Shown piece after piece: positions 42,798-56,786 of a DNA stretch of 64,000 bases (its first letter is position 1; each line of letters opens with the position of its first letter). This stretch comes from Micromonospora sp. NBC_00389 (GTDB lineage: Bacteria; Actinomycetota; Actinomycetes; Mycobacteriales; Micromonosporaceae), in contig NZ_CP107947.1 of assembly GCF_036059255.1 (NCBI RefSeq), positions 930,001 through 994,000 on the forward strand. The letters run 5' to 3'. A program made the translations under genes and the position numbers. The notes beneath the pieces were generated by a model. It was not told where the DNA came from. It saw nothing but the letters and a program-made list of their open reading frames with translations, and ran no database searches.

Positions 42798-43772
42798 TCA
42801 TCGGCCGTCGAGGGCCAGCGCGGGCTCGGGCGAGGCGGGCGCGGGCGCTGGCTCTGGTGCTGACGACCCGCGCAGCTCGTCGAGGCGCACGAGTGCGACC
42901 CCGGCGACGATCATCGCGCCGCCGAACAACTGCCAGGCGGTGGGCAGCTCGTCCAGGAGCAGCCAGGCGATCAGCACCGCGAAGAGCACCTCGGTCAGCC
43001 CGACGAACGACGAGAGCCGGGGGCCGAGGATCCGCGTGCCGGCGATGCCGGCCAGGTACGCGATCACCGCAGCCACCAGGGAGAGCCCGACGATTGGCAG
43101 CAGCCAGCTGGTGCGCTGCCCGGCGAAGGTGACCTCACCGAAGGTGGCCCGCAGCGGCAGCAGACCGGTCAGCCCGATGATGAGCAGCGTGGCGGCGCCG
43201 ACAGCCATCCCGCCGCTGGCCATGGCGACCGAGGGTAGGCGGGGATCGACCCGGCCGGCGAGCACGAAGTAGCCCGCCAGGCCGAATGCGGCGCCCAGCC
43301 CCCAGAGCACGCCCACCGGGTGGAAGCCGGCGGTGCCGGTGACGTCCAGCACGAACGCCAGCCCGGCCAGGGCGGCCACCGAGCCGGCCACGGTGAGCCG
43401 GCGCGGGCGCTACCCGTGCCGCAGCCACATCCAGCCCACGACGAGGATGATGCCCAGGTACTCCAGCAGCAGTGCGATGCCGACCGGCAGGTAGCGCACG
43501 GCGTTGAAGAAGCAGACCTGGGCCAGCGCCACGCCGAGCAGACCGAACATCCCGATCGCCGTGGCGTTCTGCCGCAGCACGTGCCACCTGCCGCGCAGCG
43601 ACAGCAGGGCGGGGATCGCCAGCACCAGGGCAGCGATGCCGACCCGGGCGATCACCGCGGCCTCGGCCGACCAGCCGGCCTCGATGAGTGACCGGGCGAA
43701 GGTGCCCGAGGTGGCGAAGGTGACCGCGGAGAGCAGCGCCAGCGCGGCGCCTGCGGCGGGTCGTGACTGCAT
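42798..43772 (-). pseudogene. EamA/DMT family transporter gene interrupted by an in-frame TAG
   Basis: From ATG 43772 (GAGGAG upstream) the frame encodes five or so membrane segments, then stops at TAG 43410-43412 in WLRHG-stop-RPRRLTVAG. The same frame continues to 42798 with the second half of an EamA protein (LAFVLDVTGTAGFHPVGVLWGLGAAF and so on). A one-base change (for example CAG to TAG) would explain it. The protein would be a ten-segment exporter. Either a recent loss or a sequencing error. Confidence 0.85.
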
Positions 43773-43842
43773 CTCGCGCTCCTCGGGACGACACGGTGTC
43801 ATGAGCAAACTATCCTTGTACCCATGACGCTAGGCGGCCCCT

Positions 43843-44403
43843 GTGACAGGAGTCAAGTTGCTGTTCGCTCATGACACCGAGTGTTCGCTGATCGCCGCCG
43901 CCGCGCTGGTCAACACCGCGGGCCGGGACGGCGAACTGCTGCCCGACATCGCCGCGCTGGACACGTTCTTCGTCCGGCACACCTACAGCGGGCGGCACGA
44001 GCACACCGACGCCGAGTTACGCGCCGTCCGGGAGCTGCGACCCCGGCTGCGCCGCATCTGGTACGGCGAGCCCGCCGAGGTCGTCGCCGTGGTCAACAGC
44101 CTGCTGCTCGAGCATCGGGCGCTGCCGCAGCTGATCGAGCACGACGACGAGCCGTACCACCTGCACGCCGTGCCCCGCGACGCGCCGCTGGCCACCCGGA
44201 TCGCGGTGGAGGCGGCGATGGCGATGGCCGACCTGGTCCGAGCCGGGGAGCTGAGCCGGCTGCGGATCTGCGAGTACCCGGACTGCGACAACGTGCTCGT
44301 CGACCTATCCCGCAACCGGTCGCGGCGGTTCTGCGAGGCCGGCTGCGGCAACCGCGCCGCGGTGACCGCCTACCGCGCCCGCCGGGCCGCCGGCCACTCC
44401 TGA
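43843..44403 (+). CDS. CGNR zinc-finger regulator
   Basis: 186 aa from GTG 43843. The N-terminal ABATE-type domain (FAHDTECSLIAAAALVNTAG) is followed by a zinc finger: CEYPDCDNVLVDLSRNRSRRFC, in two pieces, and CGNRAAVTAYRAR, the motif that gives the name. Such proteins bind DNA. It is divergent from the broken transporter by 70 bp, a common pairing in which the regulator controls the exporter. Its tail overlaps the convergent GNAT gene by 34 bp. Confidence 0.88.
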   Translation: MTGVKLLFAHDTECSLIAAAALVNTAGRDGELLPDIAALDTFFVRHTYSGRHEHTDAELRAVRELRPRLRRIWYGEPAEVVAVVNSLLLEHRALPQLIEHDDEPYHLHAVPRDAPLATRIAVEAAMAMADLVRAGELSRLRICEYPDCDNVLVDLSRNRSRRFCEAGCGNRAAVTAYRARRAAGHS

Positions 44404-44981
44404 GCGGTGGCCGCCCACTCCTCGGCCCGCAGCTCGTACTCCACCTCGCCGTGCTCGGTGCCCGGGATCGGGTCGTCCCACTGCAGGTGGAAGGTACGCA
44501 GGTAGCGCAGGCCGGCCTTGGCCATCACCCGTCGGGAGCGGTCGTTGACGGTCATCGTCTCGGCCCAGACCCGGCGCATGCCGACAGTGCCGAAGGCGTA
44601 CCGGACCAACGCCCGAGAACCCTCGGTGGCCAGCCCGCGCCCCCACGTCGAGCGGCGCAGCCGGTAGCCCAACTCGGCCTCGGTGCCGTCGGCCGACGGG
44701 TCGAGCGCGAACCAACCCAGGAACCCGCCGGTCTCAGGGTCGAGCGCCGCCCAGCGGCCCAACCCCGGATGCCGGTCGTACTGTGCCAGCATCTTCGGCA
44801 ACTGCTCGTCCCGGACCGTGGCCATCGGGGTGGCGACGCCACCGGTGAGGAAGCGCATCACCTCGGGATCGCTGTCCAGCTCGACCAGCGCGTCCACGTC
44901 GGCCATGGTGAACCGCCGCAGCCGCAGCCGCTCGGTCACCGGCGGCACGCCGGCCGCACCCTGAAGGTCACCGTTCGACAC
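44370..44981 (-). CDS. GNAT family N-acetyltransferase (RimJ/RimL-like)
   Basis: 203 aa. VTERLRLRRFTMADVDAL at the start, GYRLRRSTWGRGLATEGSRAL as the acetyl-CoA P-loop (R-x-x-G-x-G/A) and AKAGLRYLRTFHLQW near the end are typical of the RimJ/RimL branch, which acetylates protein N-termini or small amines. The substrate is unknown. The start lies 65 bp from the fumC stop, on the same strand. Confidence 0.87.
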   Translation of the reverse strand: MSNGDLQGAAGVPPVTERLRLRRFTMADVDALVELDSDPEVMRFLTGGVATPMATVRDEQLPKMLAQYDRHPGLGRWAALDPETGGFLGWFALDPSADGTEAELGYRLRRSTWGRGLATEGSRALVRYAFGTVGMRRVWAETMTVNDRSRRVMAKAGLRYLRTFHLQWDDPIPGTEHGEVEYELRAEEWAATAQEWPAARRAR

Positions 44982-45045
44982 CGCAGGATCATCCCGCCCA
45001 CTCCGCGCCCCCGTCGACCGACTTACTCCCCGCCGCCCTGGGGCG

Positions 45046-46455
45046 TCAGGGGTGGGTCATCCGGAGCAGGTCGAGCGCCTCGTCGAGTTGGGTCTCGCTG
45101 AGCTTGCCCGAGTCGATGTGACCCCGGGAGATCACCACCTCGCGGATGGAGGTCTGCTTGGCCAGCGCCTCCTTGGCGATCGAGGCGGCCTCGTCGTACC
45201 CGAGGTGGCGATTGAGCGGCGTGACGATCGACGGCGAGCCCTCGGCGTACGCCAGGCAGACCTCGGCGTCCGCGACCAGGTCGACCACCAGGCGGTCGGC
45301 GAACAGCCGACTAGTCGCCGCCAGCAGCCGGATCGACTCCAGCAGGTTGCGGCCCATCACCGGGAGCATCACGTTGAGCTCGAAGTCGCCCTGCGAACCA
45401 GCGAAGCCCACCGTCGCGTCATTGCCGATGACCTGGGCGCAGACCTGCCGCATCGCCTCGGCGACCACCGGGTTGACCTTCCCCGGCATGATCGACGAGC
45501 CGGGCTGGAGGTCGGGGATGCGCAGCTCGCCCAGGCCGGCCCGGGGGCCGGAGCCCATCCAGCGGATGTCGTTGGCGATCTTGTACAGCCCGACCGCCAC
45601 GGTCCGCAGCTGCCCCGAGGTCTCCACCAGCGCATCCCGGGCGCCCTGGGCCTCGAAGTGGTTGCGCGCCTCGGTCAGCGGCAACCCGGTCGACTCGCGC
45701 AGCTTGCCGATCACGGCGGCGGCGAAGCCGAGCGGGGTGTTGATCCCGGTGCCCACGGCGGTGCCGCCCAACGGCAGCTCTGCCAGCCGGGGCAGCGCCG
45801 ACTCCAGCCGCTCGACGCCGTACCGGACCTGGGCGGCGTACCCGCCGAACTCCTGGCCAAGGGTGACCGGCGTGGCGTCCATCAGGTGGGTCCGTCCGGC
45901 CTTGACCACCGTCTCGAACTCCGCCGCCTTGGCCTCCAATGCCGTGGCGAGGTGGATCAGTGACGGCAGCAGGTCCTCCACGATGAACTGGGTGGCGGCC
46001 AGGTGGATCGAGGACGGAAAGACGTCGTTGCTGGACTGCGAGGCGTTGACGTGGTCGTTCGGGTGCACGTCCCGGCCAAGCTCCTGGGTGGCCAGGGTGG
46101 CGATCACCTCGTTGGCGTTCATGTTGGACGACGTTCCGGAGCCGGTCTGGAACACGTCGATCGGGAACTGGTCGTCGTAGCCGCCGTCGGCCACGTGCGC
46201 GGCGGCGGCGGTGATCGCCGCGGCCACGTTCGCGTCGATCACGCCCAACTCGCCGTTGACCTCGGCCGCCGCGCCCTTGATCTGGGCGAGCGCCTTGATC
46301 TGGGCCGGCTCGATGCCCCGGCCGGAGATCGGGAAGTTCTGCACCGCACGCTGGGTCTGCGCCCGCCACAGCGCCTCGGCGGGCACCTCCACCTCACCCA
46401 TCGAGTCGCGTTCGATCCGGTAACCGGTCGCTTCTGGAGTCGTCACGCGTACCAT
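45046..46455 (-). CDS. fumC: class II fumarate hydratase
   Basis: 469 aa from ATG 46455; GTG 46446 is also possible. [29 protein letters not shown] and the superfamily signature [11 protein letters not shown] (mobile catalytic loop with Ser) are present. [16 protein letters not shown] holds the catalytic His region. It interconverts fumarate and malate in the TCA cycle without iron. A second, unrelated class I fumarase lies 3.3 kb away. Confidence 0.94.
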   Translation of the reverse strand: MVRVTTPEATGYRIERDSMGEVEVPAEALWRAQTQRAVQNFPISGRGIEPAQIKALAQIKGAAAEVNGELGVIDANVAAAITAAAAHVADGGYDDQFPIDVFQTGSGTSSNMNANEVIATLATQELGRDVHPNDHVNASQSSNDVFPSSIHLAATQFIVEDLLPSLIHLATALEAKAAEFETVVKAGRTHLMDATPVTLGQEFGGYAAQVRYGVERLESALPRLAELPLGGTAVGTGINTPLGFAAAVIGKLRESTGLPLTEARNHFEAQGARDALVETSGQLRTVAVGLYKIANDIRWMGSGPRAGLGELRIPDLQPGSSIMPGKVNPVVAEAMRQVCAQVIGNDATVGFAGSQGDFELNVMLPVMGRNLLESIRLLAATSRLFADRLVVDLVADAEVCLAYAEGSPSIVTPLNRHLGYDEAASIAKEALAKQTSIREVVISRGHIDSGKLSETQLDEALDLLRMTHP

Positions 46456-46490
46456 CCTGCCGCGCTCGTGGCCGACGTGCAGATGATCCG

Positions 46491-49472
46491 TCAGTCCAAC
46501 TCGGCCAGCAGTCGCTCCACCTCGTGCTGGTCCGGCGACTCGATCTGCCGGAACAGCGCGAGCGCCCGGACCCAGTGCGATCGAGCCGCCGCCGGATCAG
46601 TCGGGCGCAGGCAGCGGGCGATGCCGTCCAACGCCCGGGCCTGCTCGTAGCGCGCGTTGATCCGCGTGGCGTCCCCCAACACCCTGCGGTGCAGGTCCAG
46701 CGCGCTGGCCACGTCCCCCTGGTCGAGGATCGCCTGGGCCAACAGATTCCGCGAGGCGCACTGGCCGATCCGGTCGCCCACCCCGGTCATCTCGACGAGC
46801 GCCGCCCGGTACAGGTCGGCGGCCCGTTGCGGGCGGCCCGCTTCCCACTCCATCATCCCGATCTCGGTGAGCACCTCGCCCTCGCCGAACCGGTTGCCGG
46901 CCTCGCGCTTGAGGCGCAGCGCCACCCGCAGCAGCCGGCGGGCTGGCTCCCCGTGGCCCATCCGGTGCCGGATCATGCCCAGGTGCCCGATGGCATTGCC
47001 GACCTGCCGGAGGTCGCCGATCTCCCGGCCCAGCGACAGGTGGCGTCGGGCTGTACGCAGGGCCTCCTCGTGCCGGCCCCACAGCAGCAGCGCGATCGAC
47101 AGATTGTTGAGCGCGTTCGCCAGCGGGACCTGCTCCTGCATCCGCCGCGCCAGCGCGGCGGATGCGTGGTAGCACTCCCGGCCCAGGCGGTAGTTGCCAT
47201 TGGCGACGTGCGCGGTGCCCAGGTTGCCCAGGGTGTTGCGGACATCGCGACGCGACCCGAGCCGGCGGTAGAGGTCGACCGCCCTCTCCATCAGCCGGAT
47301 CGACTCGGAGAACCCGCCCAGCCGGTAGTGGGCCGAGGCGAGGTAGTTCAGCGTCATCGCCACCGCCGCGTCGTCACCCAACTCCTCGGCGGCGCGAAGG
47401 CCAACCGCGTGCGTTTCGATCAGCTCGTCGAGGCGACCGCCCTCGAACTGGGCGTACCAGCAGGCCCGCGCCAACTGCCAGCAGAGACGCGGAAATCCCT
47501 CGGTCTCGGCCAGCCGGACCAGGGCGCCCAACGCGGGCATGTTCTCGTCGAACCAGACCCGACCCTGGGCCGCGATGGGCGCGACCAGGTCGGGGCAGGC
47601 CGGCTCAGGCAGCAGGATGAGCGAGTCGCCGGCGGAGAGCTCCGTCCTCCGGGCGATCGCCGCGGCGACGTGCAGGTGGTGGCCGAGCAGGCGCTCGATA
47701 GCGTCGCGCCGCTCGGCTGCCCGCTCCGGCGCGGCGACCAGCGTCCGCGCGTACTCCCGGACCAGGTCGTGCAACCGGTAGCGGTCCGACTCCGCCTCTT
47801 CCACCAGATGCGCGTCGACCAACTCGTCGATCAGGTCCTGTGCCTCGGGTAGGGGAAGCTGCGTGAGGACGGCGACGATCGGGTTGTCGAAACGTACCCC
47901 CGGGTGCAGGCCCAGCAGCCGGAACGCTCGTTGCGCCGCAGGTGACACCTGGCCGTACGACAGGGCGAAGGCGCGGCCGACGGACCGCTCACCCGCCTCG
48001 AACTCGGCCAGCGGATCCCGCCGGGAGGTCAGCCGCTCGGCCAGGTCGGCGATCCGCAGGCGGGGCCGGTGCGCCAGTCGAGAACCGGCCAGCCGGATGG
48101 CGAGGGGCAGGTGGCCACAGCGGCGGACCACCTCGGCGGCTGCTTCCGGCTCCGCCGCCACCCGGTCCGCACCGGCCACCCGCCCGAGCAACTCGACCGC
48201 CTCGTCGGCGTCGAGCACGGGCAGCGACGACGGTCGTCCCTCGTCCACCCCGACCAGCCGGCGGCGACTGGTGATCAGGACAAGGCAGTGCGGGCCGTTG
48301 GGCAGCAGCGGATTCACCTGGTCGGCACTGGCCGCGTTGTCCAGCACCACCACTGCGCGCCGACCGGCCAGCTCGGTCCGCCAGAGCGCCAGCTGGTCGT
48401 CCAGGTTCACCGGCACCCGCTCCGCCGGCACGCCCAGCTGACGCAGCAGGGTGGCCACGGCCGCGCCGGGCGTCAACGGGCTGCGCTCGCTGTGCCCGTG
48501 CAGGTCGATGAAGAGCTGGGCGTCCGGGTAGCGGTCGGCGAGAGCCGTGGCGACGTGCACGGCGACGGTTGTCTTGCCGCTGCCGGCCATCCCGTCGATC
48601 AGTTGGATCTGGGCGACGTTCTCCTCCACCTGCTTGACCAGGCGGCCAACCGTGTCCTGCCGGCCGGTGAAGTCACCGATCGCGCGGGGCAACGAGCGGA
48701 CCGGGGCGATCGACCGGGTCTGCCGGCCTGACAGGGCCAGGTCGCCGGCGAGCACCCTTTGGTGCAGCTCCTGCAACTCGGCGCCCGGCTCGATGCCCAA
48801 CTCGTCGGCGTAGAACCGCCGGCCCTCGCGGTAGACCACCAGCGCATCGGCCTGCCGGCCGACCGAGGCGAGGGCGAGCATCAGTTGGGCACGCAGCCGC
48901 TCCCGCAGCGGGTGCCGGTCGACACTCTCGGTCAGCTCCTCGATCAGCTCGTCGGCCTGCCCGAGGCGCAGCTCGACGTCGACGCACACCTCCAGTGCGG
49001 TGAGGCACTGCTCGTCGAGCGCCTGCGCGCGACGGCGGACGCTGCGGCTGGGGATACCGGCCAGCGCCGGCCCCCGCCAGAGCGACAGCGCGGCGCGGAA
49101 TTGCTCCCGCGCGTCGGTCAACCGGCCTGCCGCCACGGCGGCCCGGGCCGCCTCCACTCCGCGGGTGAAGACCTCGGCATCCAGGTCCGCTGGGGCGGTA
49201 CGGATGCCGTACCCCGCTGGGTCGGTGACGATGGTCTCCGGTGCCAGCCCGAGCTCGGCGAGCCGGCGCCGCAACCGCGACACGCAGGTCTGCAACTGTG
49301 CCCGGGCGGTGGCCGGCGGGCGATCCTCCCAGACCGCGTCGACCAGCTCCTCGACCGGCACCAGCCGGCCAGCACGGAGCAGCAGCATGGCGAGCACGAT
49401 CCGGTCGCGACCGGCGGTGACCGTGGACTCGCCACCGCCGATCCGCAGAGGCCCCAGGATCCCGAACCGCAT
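46491..49472 (-). CDS. SARP-family regulator (AfsR-like) with NB-ARC and TPR domains
   Basis: 993 aa. An OmpR-type winged helix (residues 1-95) and BTAD (about 100-250) form the SARP module. The NB-ARC ATPase follows: P-loop [15 protein letters not shown] near 300, VVVLDNAAS Walker [12 protein letters not shown] and the winged helix [15 protein letters not shown]. About 350 residues of TPR repeats close the protein. Such regulators switch on secondary metabolite or developmental genes when the ATPase and TPR parts receive a signal. There is no biosynthetic cluster nearby. It stands between two fumarase genes on the same strand. Confidence 0.92.
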   Translation of the reverse strand: MRFGILGPLRIGGGESTVTAGRDRIVLAMLLLRAGRLVPVEELVDAVWEDRPPATARAQLQTCVSRLRRRLAELGLAPETIVTDPAGYGIRTAPADLDAEVFTRGVEAARAAVAAGRLTDAREQFRAALSLWRGPALAGIPSRSVRRRAQALDEQCLTALEVCVDVELRLGQADELIEELTESVDRHPLRERLRAQLMLALASVGRQADALVVYREGRRFYADELGIEPGAELQELHQRVLAGDLALSGRQTRSIAPVRSLPRAIGDFTGRQDTVGRLVKQVEENVAQIQLIDGMAGSGKTTVAVHVATALADRYPDAQLFIDLHGHSERSPLTPGAAVATLLRQLGVPAERVPVNLDDQLALWRTELAGRRAVVVLDNAASADQVNPLLPNGPHCLVLITSRRRLVGVDEGRPSSLPVLDADEAVELLGRVAGADRVAAEPEAAAEVVRRCGHLPLAIRLAGSRLAHRPRLRIADLAERLTSRRDPLAEFEAGERSVGRAFALSYGQVSPAAQRAFRLLGLHPGVRFDNPIVAVLTQLPLPEAQDLIDELVDAHLVEEAESDRYRLHDLVREYARTLVAAPERAAERRDAIERLLGHHLHVAAAIARRTELSAGDSLILLPEPACPDLVAPIAAQGRVWFDENMPALGALVRLAETEGFPRLCWQLARACWYAQFEGGRLDELIETHAVGLRAAEELGDDAAVAMTLNYLASAHYRLGGFSESIRLMERAVDLYRRLGSRRDVRNTLGNLGTAHVANGNYRLGRECYHASAALARRMQEQVPLANALNNLSIALLLWGRHEEALRTARRHLSLGREIGDLRQVGNAIGHLGMIRHRMGHGEPARRLLRVALRLKREAGNRFGEGEVLTEIGMMEWEAGRPQRAADLYRAALVEMTGVGDRIGQCASRNLLAQAILDQGDVASALDLHRRVLGDATRINARYEQARALDGIARCLRPTDPAAARSHWVRALALFRQIESPDQHEVERLLAELD

Positions 49473-49683
49473 CTGCTCCCCCGCATCGACAGTGCAACTT
49501 CCAGCAGAGTAGCCCGACGATCACGGATCGCCCCGATCCGCCGAGAGTGATCTGAGAGTGGATCGACAGCGGCGCACCGAAGACTCACTCCGGGTTGTCG
49601 GTGACGACATCCGACGGGGGCGGTGCGCCCGTTCCACCTCAGCGGGCGGGCGCACCGATGTCGGTGGAGCGCGGACGGCGACA

Positions 49684-49715
49684 GGGGGCACCGGGCGGAG
49701 ACGCCCGGTGCCCCC
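49684..49715 (-). terminator. terminator of the class I fumarase gene
   Basis: Perfect 14-nt arms (49684-49697 and 49702-49715) around a GAGA loop, 16 bp past the stop at 49732. A second hairpin (49622-49631 with 49647-49656) follows. Confidence 0.8.
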
Positions 49716-49731
49716 TTCGCTGTCTGTCGGG

Positions 49732-51399
<1,668 letters not shown>

Positions 51400-51547
51400 G
51401 AGCGGCAAGCCTAGGGCAGACCGGTCGATCATTCTCACCCGCCGGGCGGTCCTGGGACGCCGCTCTCACCCGCCGGGTCCGCCCGCGCTTCCGACTCGTC
51501 CCGGCCACCGCCGCTGATGGCTGGGCACGCCCTGCCGACCCGCCCGC

Positions 51548-53044
51548 TCAGCCGTCCTTGCCGCTGCCCGGGTCGGGGCATTGTTCCCGCTTGGGGCCGC
51601 AGGTGCCGTCGTCGCCGGGGTTGGGGCCGGTGCCGCCCGGGCCGGTGCCGCCCGGGCCGGTGCCGCCCGGGCCGGGGGTGCCGCCGTCGCCGGGCCGCGG
51701 GGCAGGGGTGCCGCCGGTGGCGCCGCCGTCGAAGCGGACGTACCCGATTTCCCGGCCCTCGCCGATGATCATGCCTTGCGGCCCGACCGCGAGGGCGTTC
51801 GAGGAGGTCCGCAGGGCGGCCAACTCCCGGCCGGTCCGCGGGTTCACGGCGACCAACCGGGTCGGCTTCTCGTCGGCGACCACGGCCGCGTACGGAGTGA
51901 GCGCGGCACCGGACTTGCCGCTGGCGGGCCGGGTCCACAGAACCCGGTCGGTGCCGAGCTCGCGGGCCACCACCGAGCGCTTGTCGGCCGCCCGGAACAG
52001 GGCGTAACGGTCGTCGACCGCGATCAGCCGGGTCCCTGGTTCGCCGACCCAGAGCAGCCGCCCGTCGTACCCGTCGATGACCGCCTCGCGGCCATCAGGG
52101 CCGACCCCGATCAGTACGTTCCGCGCGCCCTGCGGGTCCTCCCGCTGCACGCAGCCGGCACTGTCGGCGGTCCGCAGGTTGACCCCGGCGCGCTGCCAGG
52201 CCTCCTGACCGGTCGCCGGGTCCCGTGCGGAGATGGCGAAGTAGCAGGTGCCGTCCTGGGAGCGGGCGGCGATCCGCAGCATCCGGCCACCCACCACCGA
52301 GAGCCGCTCGTCCTGGCCCGGCTCGACGTTCTGCAGTACCCGCCCGGTGGCGGTGTCGACCACGTGTACGCGGCCGTCGACCGGGAAGCCGAGCAGCGGT
52401 GGCACCGGTTCGGGCCCGGCCACCCCGTCGTCGATCCGGGTGGTGGTGATCCGGCGGGTGCCGCGCAGCCCTGGGTTGTCGGCGAGCAGCCCGCTGTGCA
52501 CCCCGGGCAGGAAGGCCGTCCACAGTGGTGCGGTGCCGCGGGGTTCCCAGGCGCTCAGCGTGCAGTCGGTGGCGTCCGTGCAGTGGGCGTCCAGCAGCAG
52601 GTTGCGGTACGTCCAGACGGCCACCGCGTCGTCGTCGCGCCGCCGGGTCACGCCGGTGGTCGGGTCGAGCAGCTCGTACCCCTTGACCAGCAGCTTGCCC
52701 ACGGCGACGACCGGGTCCCGGTCACCGCCGGCGACCGCCGACCAGTCCGCCTTGCGCTCCCAGAGCTTGGCGCCGGTGGCCAGGCTGCGGGCTTCGACCC
52801 GGGTGCGTTGCTCGACCACCACGGCGTCGCCAGCGATGGTCACGCTGCGCGGAGTGCCGCCGACCCGCTGCTGCCAGACCACGTCCGGGTCGGAGATGGG
52901 TTGGCTGCGGTCCACCCAGTCCCACAGGCCCGGAAAAGGGTTCCACACGCCGGTGGCGGCGAGGGCGACGACCACGGCGAGGCCAAGCAGCAGCCCGCCG
53001 CGCACGCTCCCCTTCGCCACACCGCACACCGTAGCCACGATCAC
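51548..53044 (-). CDS. PQQ-like beta-propeller protein, membrane-anchored
   Basis: 498 aa from GTG 53044. One membrane segment (GGLLLGLAVVVALAATGV) puts the rest outside. About six PQQ/WD-like blades are recognisable by AxDxxTGxxLW-type ends (LATGAKLWERK, TGQEAWQRA, DGRLLWVGEP, TDRVLWTRP). The last 50 residues are a Gly/Pro-rich repeat (GGTGPGGTGPGGTGP) ending in a Cys pair. It is a paralogue of the protein at 58033. A binding or scaffold role is likely; no quinone-binding residues can be assigned. Confidence 0.75.
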   Translation of the reverse strand: MIVATVCGVAKGSVRGGLLLGLAVVVALAATGVWNPFPGLWDWVDRSQPISDPDVVWQQRVGGTPRSVTIAGDAVVVEQRTRVEARSLATGAKLWERKADWSAVAGGDRDPVVAVGKLLVKGYELLDPTTGVTRRRDDDAVAVWTYRNLLLDAHCTDATDCTLSAWEPRGTAPLWTAFLPGVHSGLLADNPGLRGTRRITTTRIDDGVAGPEPVPPLLGFPVDGRVHVVDTATGRVLQNVEPGQDERLSVVGGRMLRIAARSQDGTCYFAISARDPATGQEAWQRAGVNLRTADSAGCVQREDPQGARNVLIGVGPDGREAVIDGYDGRLLWVGEPGTRLIAVDDRYALFRAADKRSVVARELGTDRVLWTRPASGKSGAALTPYAAVVADEKPTRLVAVNPRTGRELAALRTSSNALAVGPQGMIIGEGREIGYVRFDGGATGGTPAPRPGDGGTPGPGGTGPGGTGPGGTGPNPGDDGTCGPKREQCPDPGSGKDG

Positions 53045-53137
53045 GGATCTTCCGTACGCCCGCGCCGCCGTGTCGCCGCGCTTTCTGGGCCCGGAGGTGT
53101 TATCAGAGGACCGTTCCTCCGCCGGAGGCGCTGCTCC

Positions 53138-54976
<1,839 letters not shown>

Positions 54977-54987
54977 CACTTGCAAGC

Positions 54988-55719
54988 GTGACGCAGCCTC
55001 CGTCGTACCCGACGCCGCCGGTCGGTGGGCCCCCGCCTGCCGCCGGCGGCGTCGTGCCGCCCAGCCCACACCCCCAGGGGTACGCCGTGCCGCCGCAGTA
55101 CGCCCCGCCCGGGTACGCCGTGCCGCCGGGGTACGCCCCGCCCGGGTACGCCCCGCCGCACTGGTACGCCGGACCACCCCGACCGGTGACGCCGCCACCA
55201 ACGCTGAGCCCGGGCGGGCAGCCGCTGGCCAGCTTCTCCGACCGGCTGCTGGCCGCCCTGATCGACGCTGCGGTGTTCATGGCGATCGGCATGGTGCTCG
55301 CTGTGCCCGCGGTGATCATCTTCTTGATCGTCGTCATGCCCGACCTCGTCCAGGTCACGCCGGACGGCACCGTCAGAGAGCCCGACTTCCTCAACGACTT
55401 CCTGGTGCCGATGCTGTGGCTCGACCTCGCGATCATCGTGGTCTCGATCGTGATCTCGTACATCTACCACGTCGAGATGATGTTCAAGACCGGCCAGACC
55501 CTCGGCAAGAAGATGATGAAACTGCGGATCGTGCCGCTCGACCCGGCCCGCACCCTCGACCGTCGGGCCGCCGCCAAGCGGTACCTGGTGCAGCAGGGCG
55601 CCGGCCTGGTTCCCGGCCTGAGCTACCTCGACGGGCTGTGGCAGCTGTGGGACAAGCCCTGGCAGCAGTGCCTCCACGACAAAGCCGCCCGAACGGTCGT
55701 CGTTAAGGTGTCCGGGTGA
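54988..55719 (+). CDS. RDD family membrane protein
   Basis: 243 aa from GTG 54988. A 70-residue Pro/Tyr/Gly-rich N-terminus (GYAVPPGYAPPGYAPP) precedes an RDD domain: FSDRLLAALIDAAVFMAIG, with the Arg and two Asp, then YHVEMMFKTGQTLGKKMMKLRI. Two or three membrane segments. The function of RDD proteins is unclear; transport is suspected. It overlaps the next RDD gene (GTGA). Confidence 0.85.
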   Translation: MTQPPSYPTPPVGGPPPAAGGVVPPSPHPQGYAVPPQYAPPGYAVPPGYAPPGYAPPHWYAGPPRPVTPPPTLSPGGQPLASFSDRLLAALIDAAVFMAIGMVLAVPAVIIFLIVVMPDLVQVTPDGTVREPDFLNDFLVPMLWLDLAIIVVSIVISYIYHVEMMFKTGQTLGKKMMKLRIVPLDPARTLDRRAAAKRYLVQQGAGLVPGLSYLDGLWQLWDKPWQQCLHDKAARTVVVKVSG

Positions 55720-56786
55720 GCGTGCAACCCGGCTGGTACGTGGACCCCGCCGACCCTGAGACCCGGCGGTACTGGGACGGTGAGGGTTGGCTCGGTGCAC
55801 CCATCCCCGTCGACGCCACCCCGCCGGAGGGACCGCCCCCGGTCGAACCCCCGCCCGCCCCGGTCGAACCCACGGCGCCGGCCGCCCCGGTGACCGCCCC
55901 GCCGGGCTTGCCGCCGCACCCCGGGCCGGGTTCGCAGCCGGGGCACGGCCCGGGTTGGGGACCGCAGGCCGGTCCGCCGGGCTGGGGACCTCAAACCGGT
56001 CCGCCCGGCTGGGGACCGCAGGGTGTTCCGCCGGGCCAGGGACCGCAGGGTGTTCCGCCCGGCTGGGGACCGCAAGGTGTTCCGCCCGGCTGGGGACCAC
56101 AAGCCGGTCCGCCCGGCTGGGGACCACAAGGTGTTCCGCCCGGCTGGGGACCACAAGGTGTTCCGCCCGGCTGGCCCGGACGGCCGCCCGAGCCGCGCCC
56201 GCACGGCCTGCCGCTGGCCGGCTATGGCGCCCGTTTCACCGCCCGGCTGATCGACTTCGCCATCGTCTTCGCGCTGAACGCTCTGGTCAATGGCTGGTTC
56301 GTCTGGCGACTGATCCGGGAGATGCTGCCGTACATGCGGGAGGTGTATCGGCGCCAGTTGGCCGGCAACCCGTCCACCGAGGGGCTGCCAGAGGTCGGCC
56401 CGCAGGCTGGCAACCTCATCGTGGCGATCCTGCTGATCGCCACCGCGCTCTGGCTGGCGTACGAGGTGCCCGCCATGGCCGCCGGCGGGCAGACCGTCGG
56501 CAAGCGGCTGATGCGGATCCGCGCGGTGCCGCTCACCGCCGACCAGCCGCTGGGCTTCGGCCGGGCGCTGATCCGGTGGACAACGCTGGGCCTGCCCACC
56601 CTGGCCTGGTACTGCCTCGGGCTCGGCCTGATTCTGCAACTGGTCGACGCCCTCTCCCCACTCTTCGACCATCCGCTGCGTCAGGCGCTGCACGACAAGC
56701 GCGCACAGACGGTGGTCGTCCAACTCCCCGCCATCGCTTCCGCCACCCCGAACGACCGCACCCAGCCCTCGGGAGACACCCCATGA
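55716..56786 (+). CDS. DUF2510-RDD membrane protein with a Gly/Pro-rich repeat
   Basis: 356 aa from GTG 55716. DUF2510 (QPGWYVDPADPETRRYWDG) opens the protein, then a Pro-rich stretch and about eight WGPQGVPPG-type units, and an RDD domain (YGARFTARLIDFAIVFALNAL, then GGQTVGKRLMRIRAVP). It is translationally coupled to the preceding RDD gene and to the following aminotransferase (ATGA). Function unknown. Confidence 0.85.
   Translation: MSVQPGWYVDPADPETRRYWDGEGWLGAPIPVDATPPEGPPPVEPPPAPVEPTAPAAPVTAPPGLPPHPGPGSQPGHGPGWGPQAGPPGWGPQTGPPGWGPQGVPPGQGPQGVPPGWGPQGVPPGWGPQAGPPGWGPQGVPPGWGPQGVPPGWPGRPPEPRPHGLPLAGYGARFTARLIDFAIVFALNALVNGWFVWRLIREMLPYMREVYRRQLAGNPSTEGLPEVGPQAGNLIVAILLIATALWLAYEVPAMAAGGQTVGKRLMRIRAVPLTADQPLGFGRALIRWTTLGLPTLAWYCLGLGLILQLVDALSPLFDHPLRQALHDKRAQTVVVQLPAIASATPNDRTQPSGDTP
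55950..56175 (+). repeat. 27-bp coding repeat (WGPQ-PPG units)
   Basis: About eight head-to-tail units encoding GWGPQ followed by AGPP or GVPP, with one unit changed to GQGPQ. High identity at the DNA level between units points to recent slippage or gene conversion. Confidence 0.85.
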
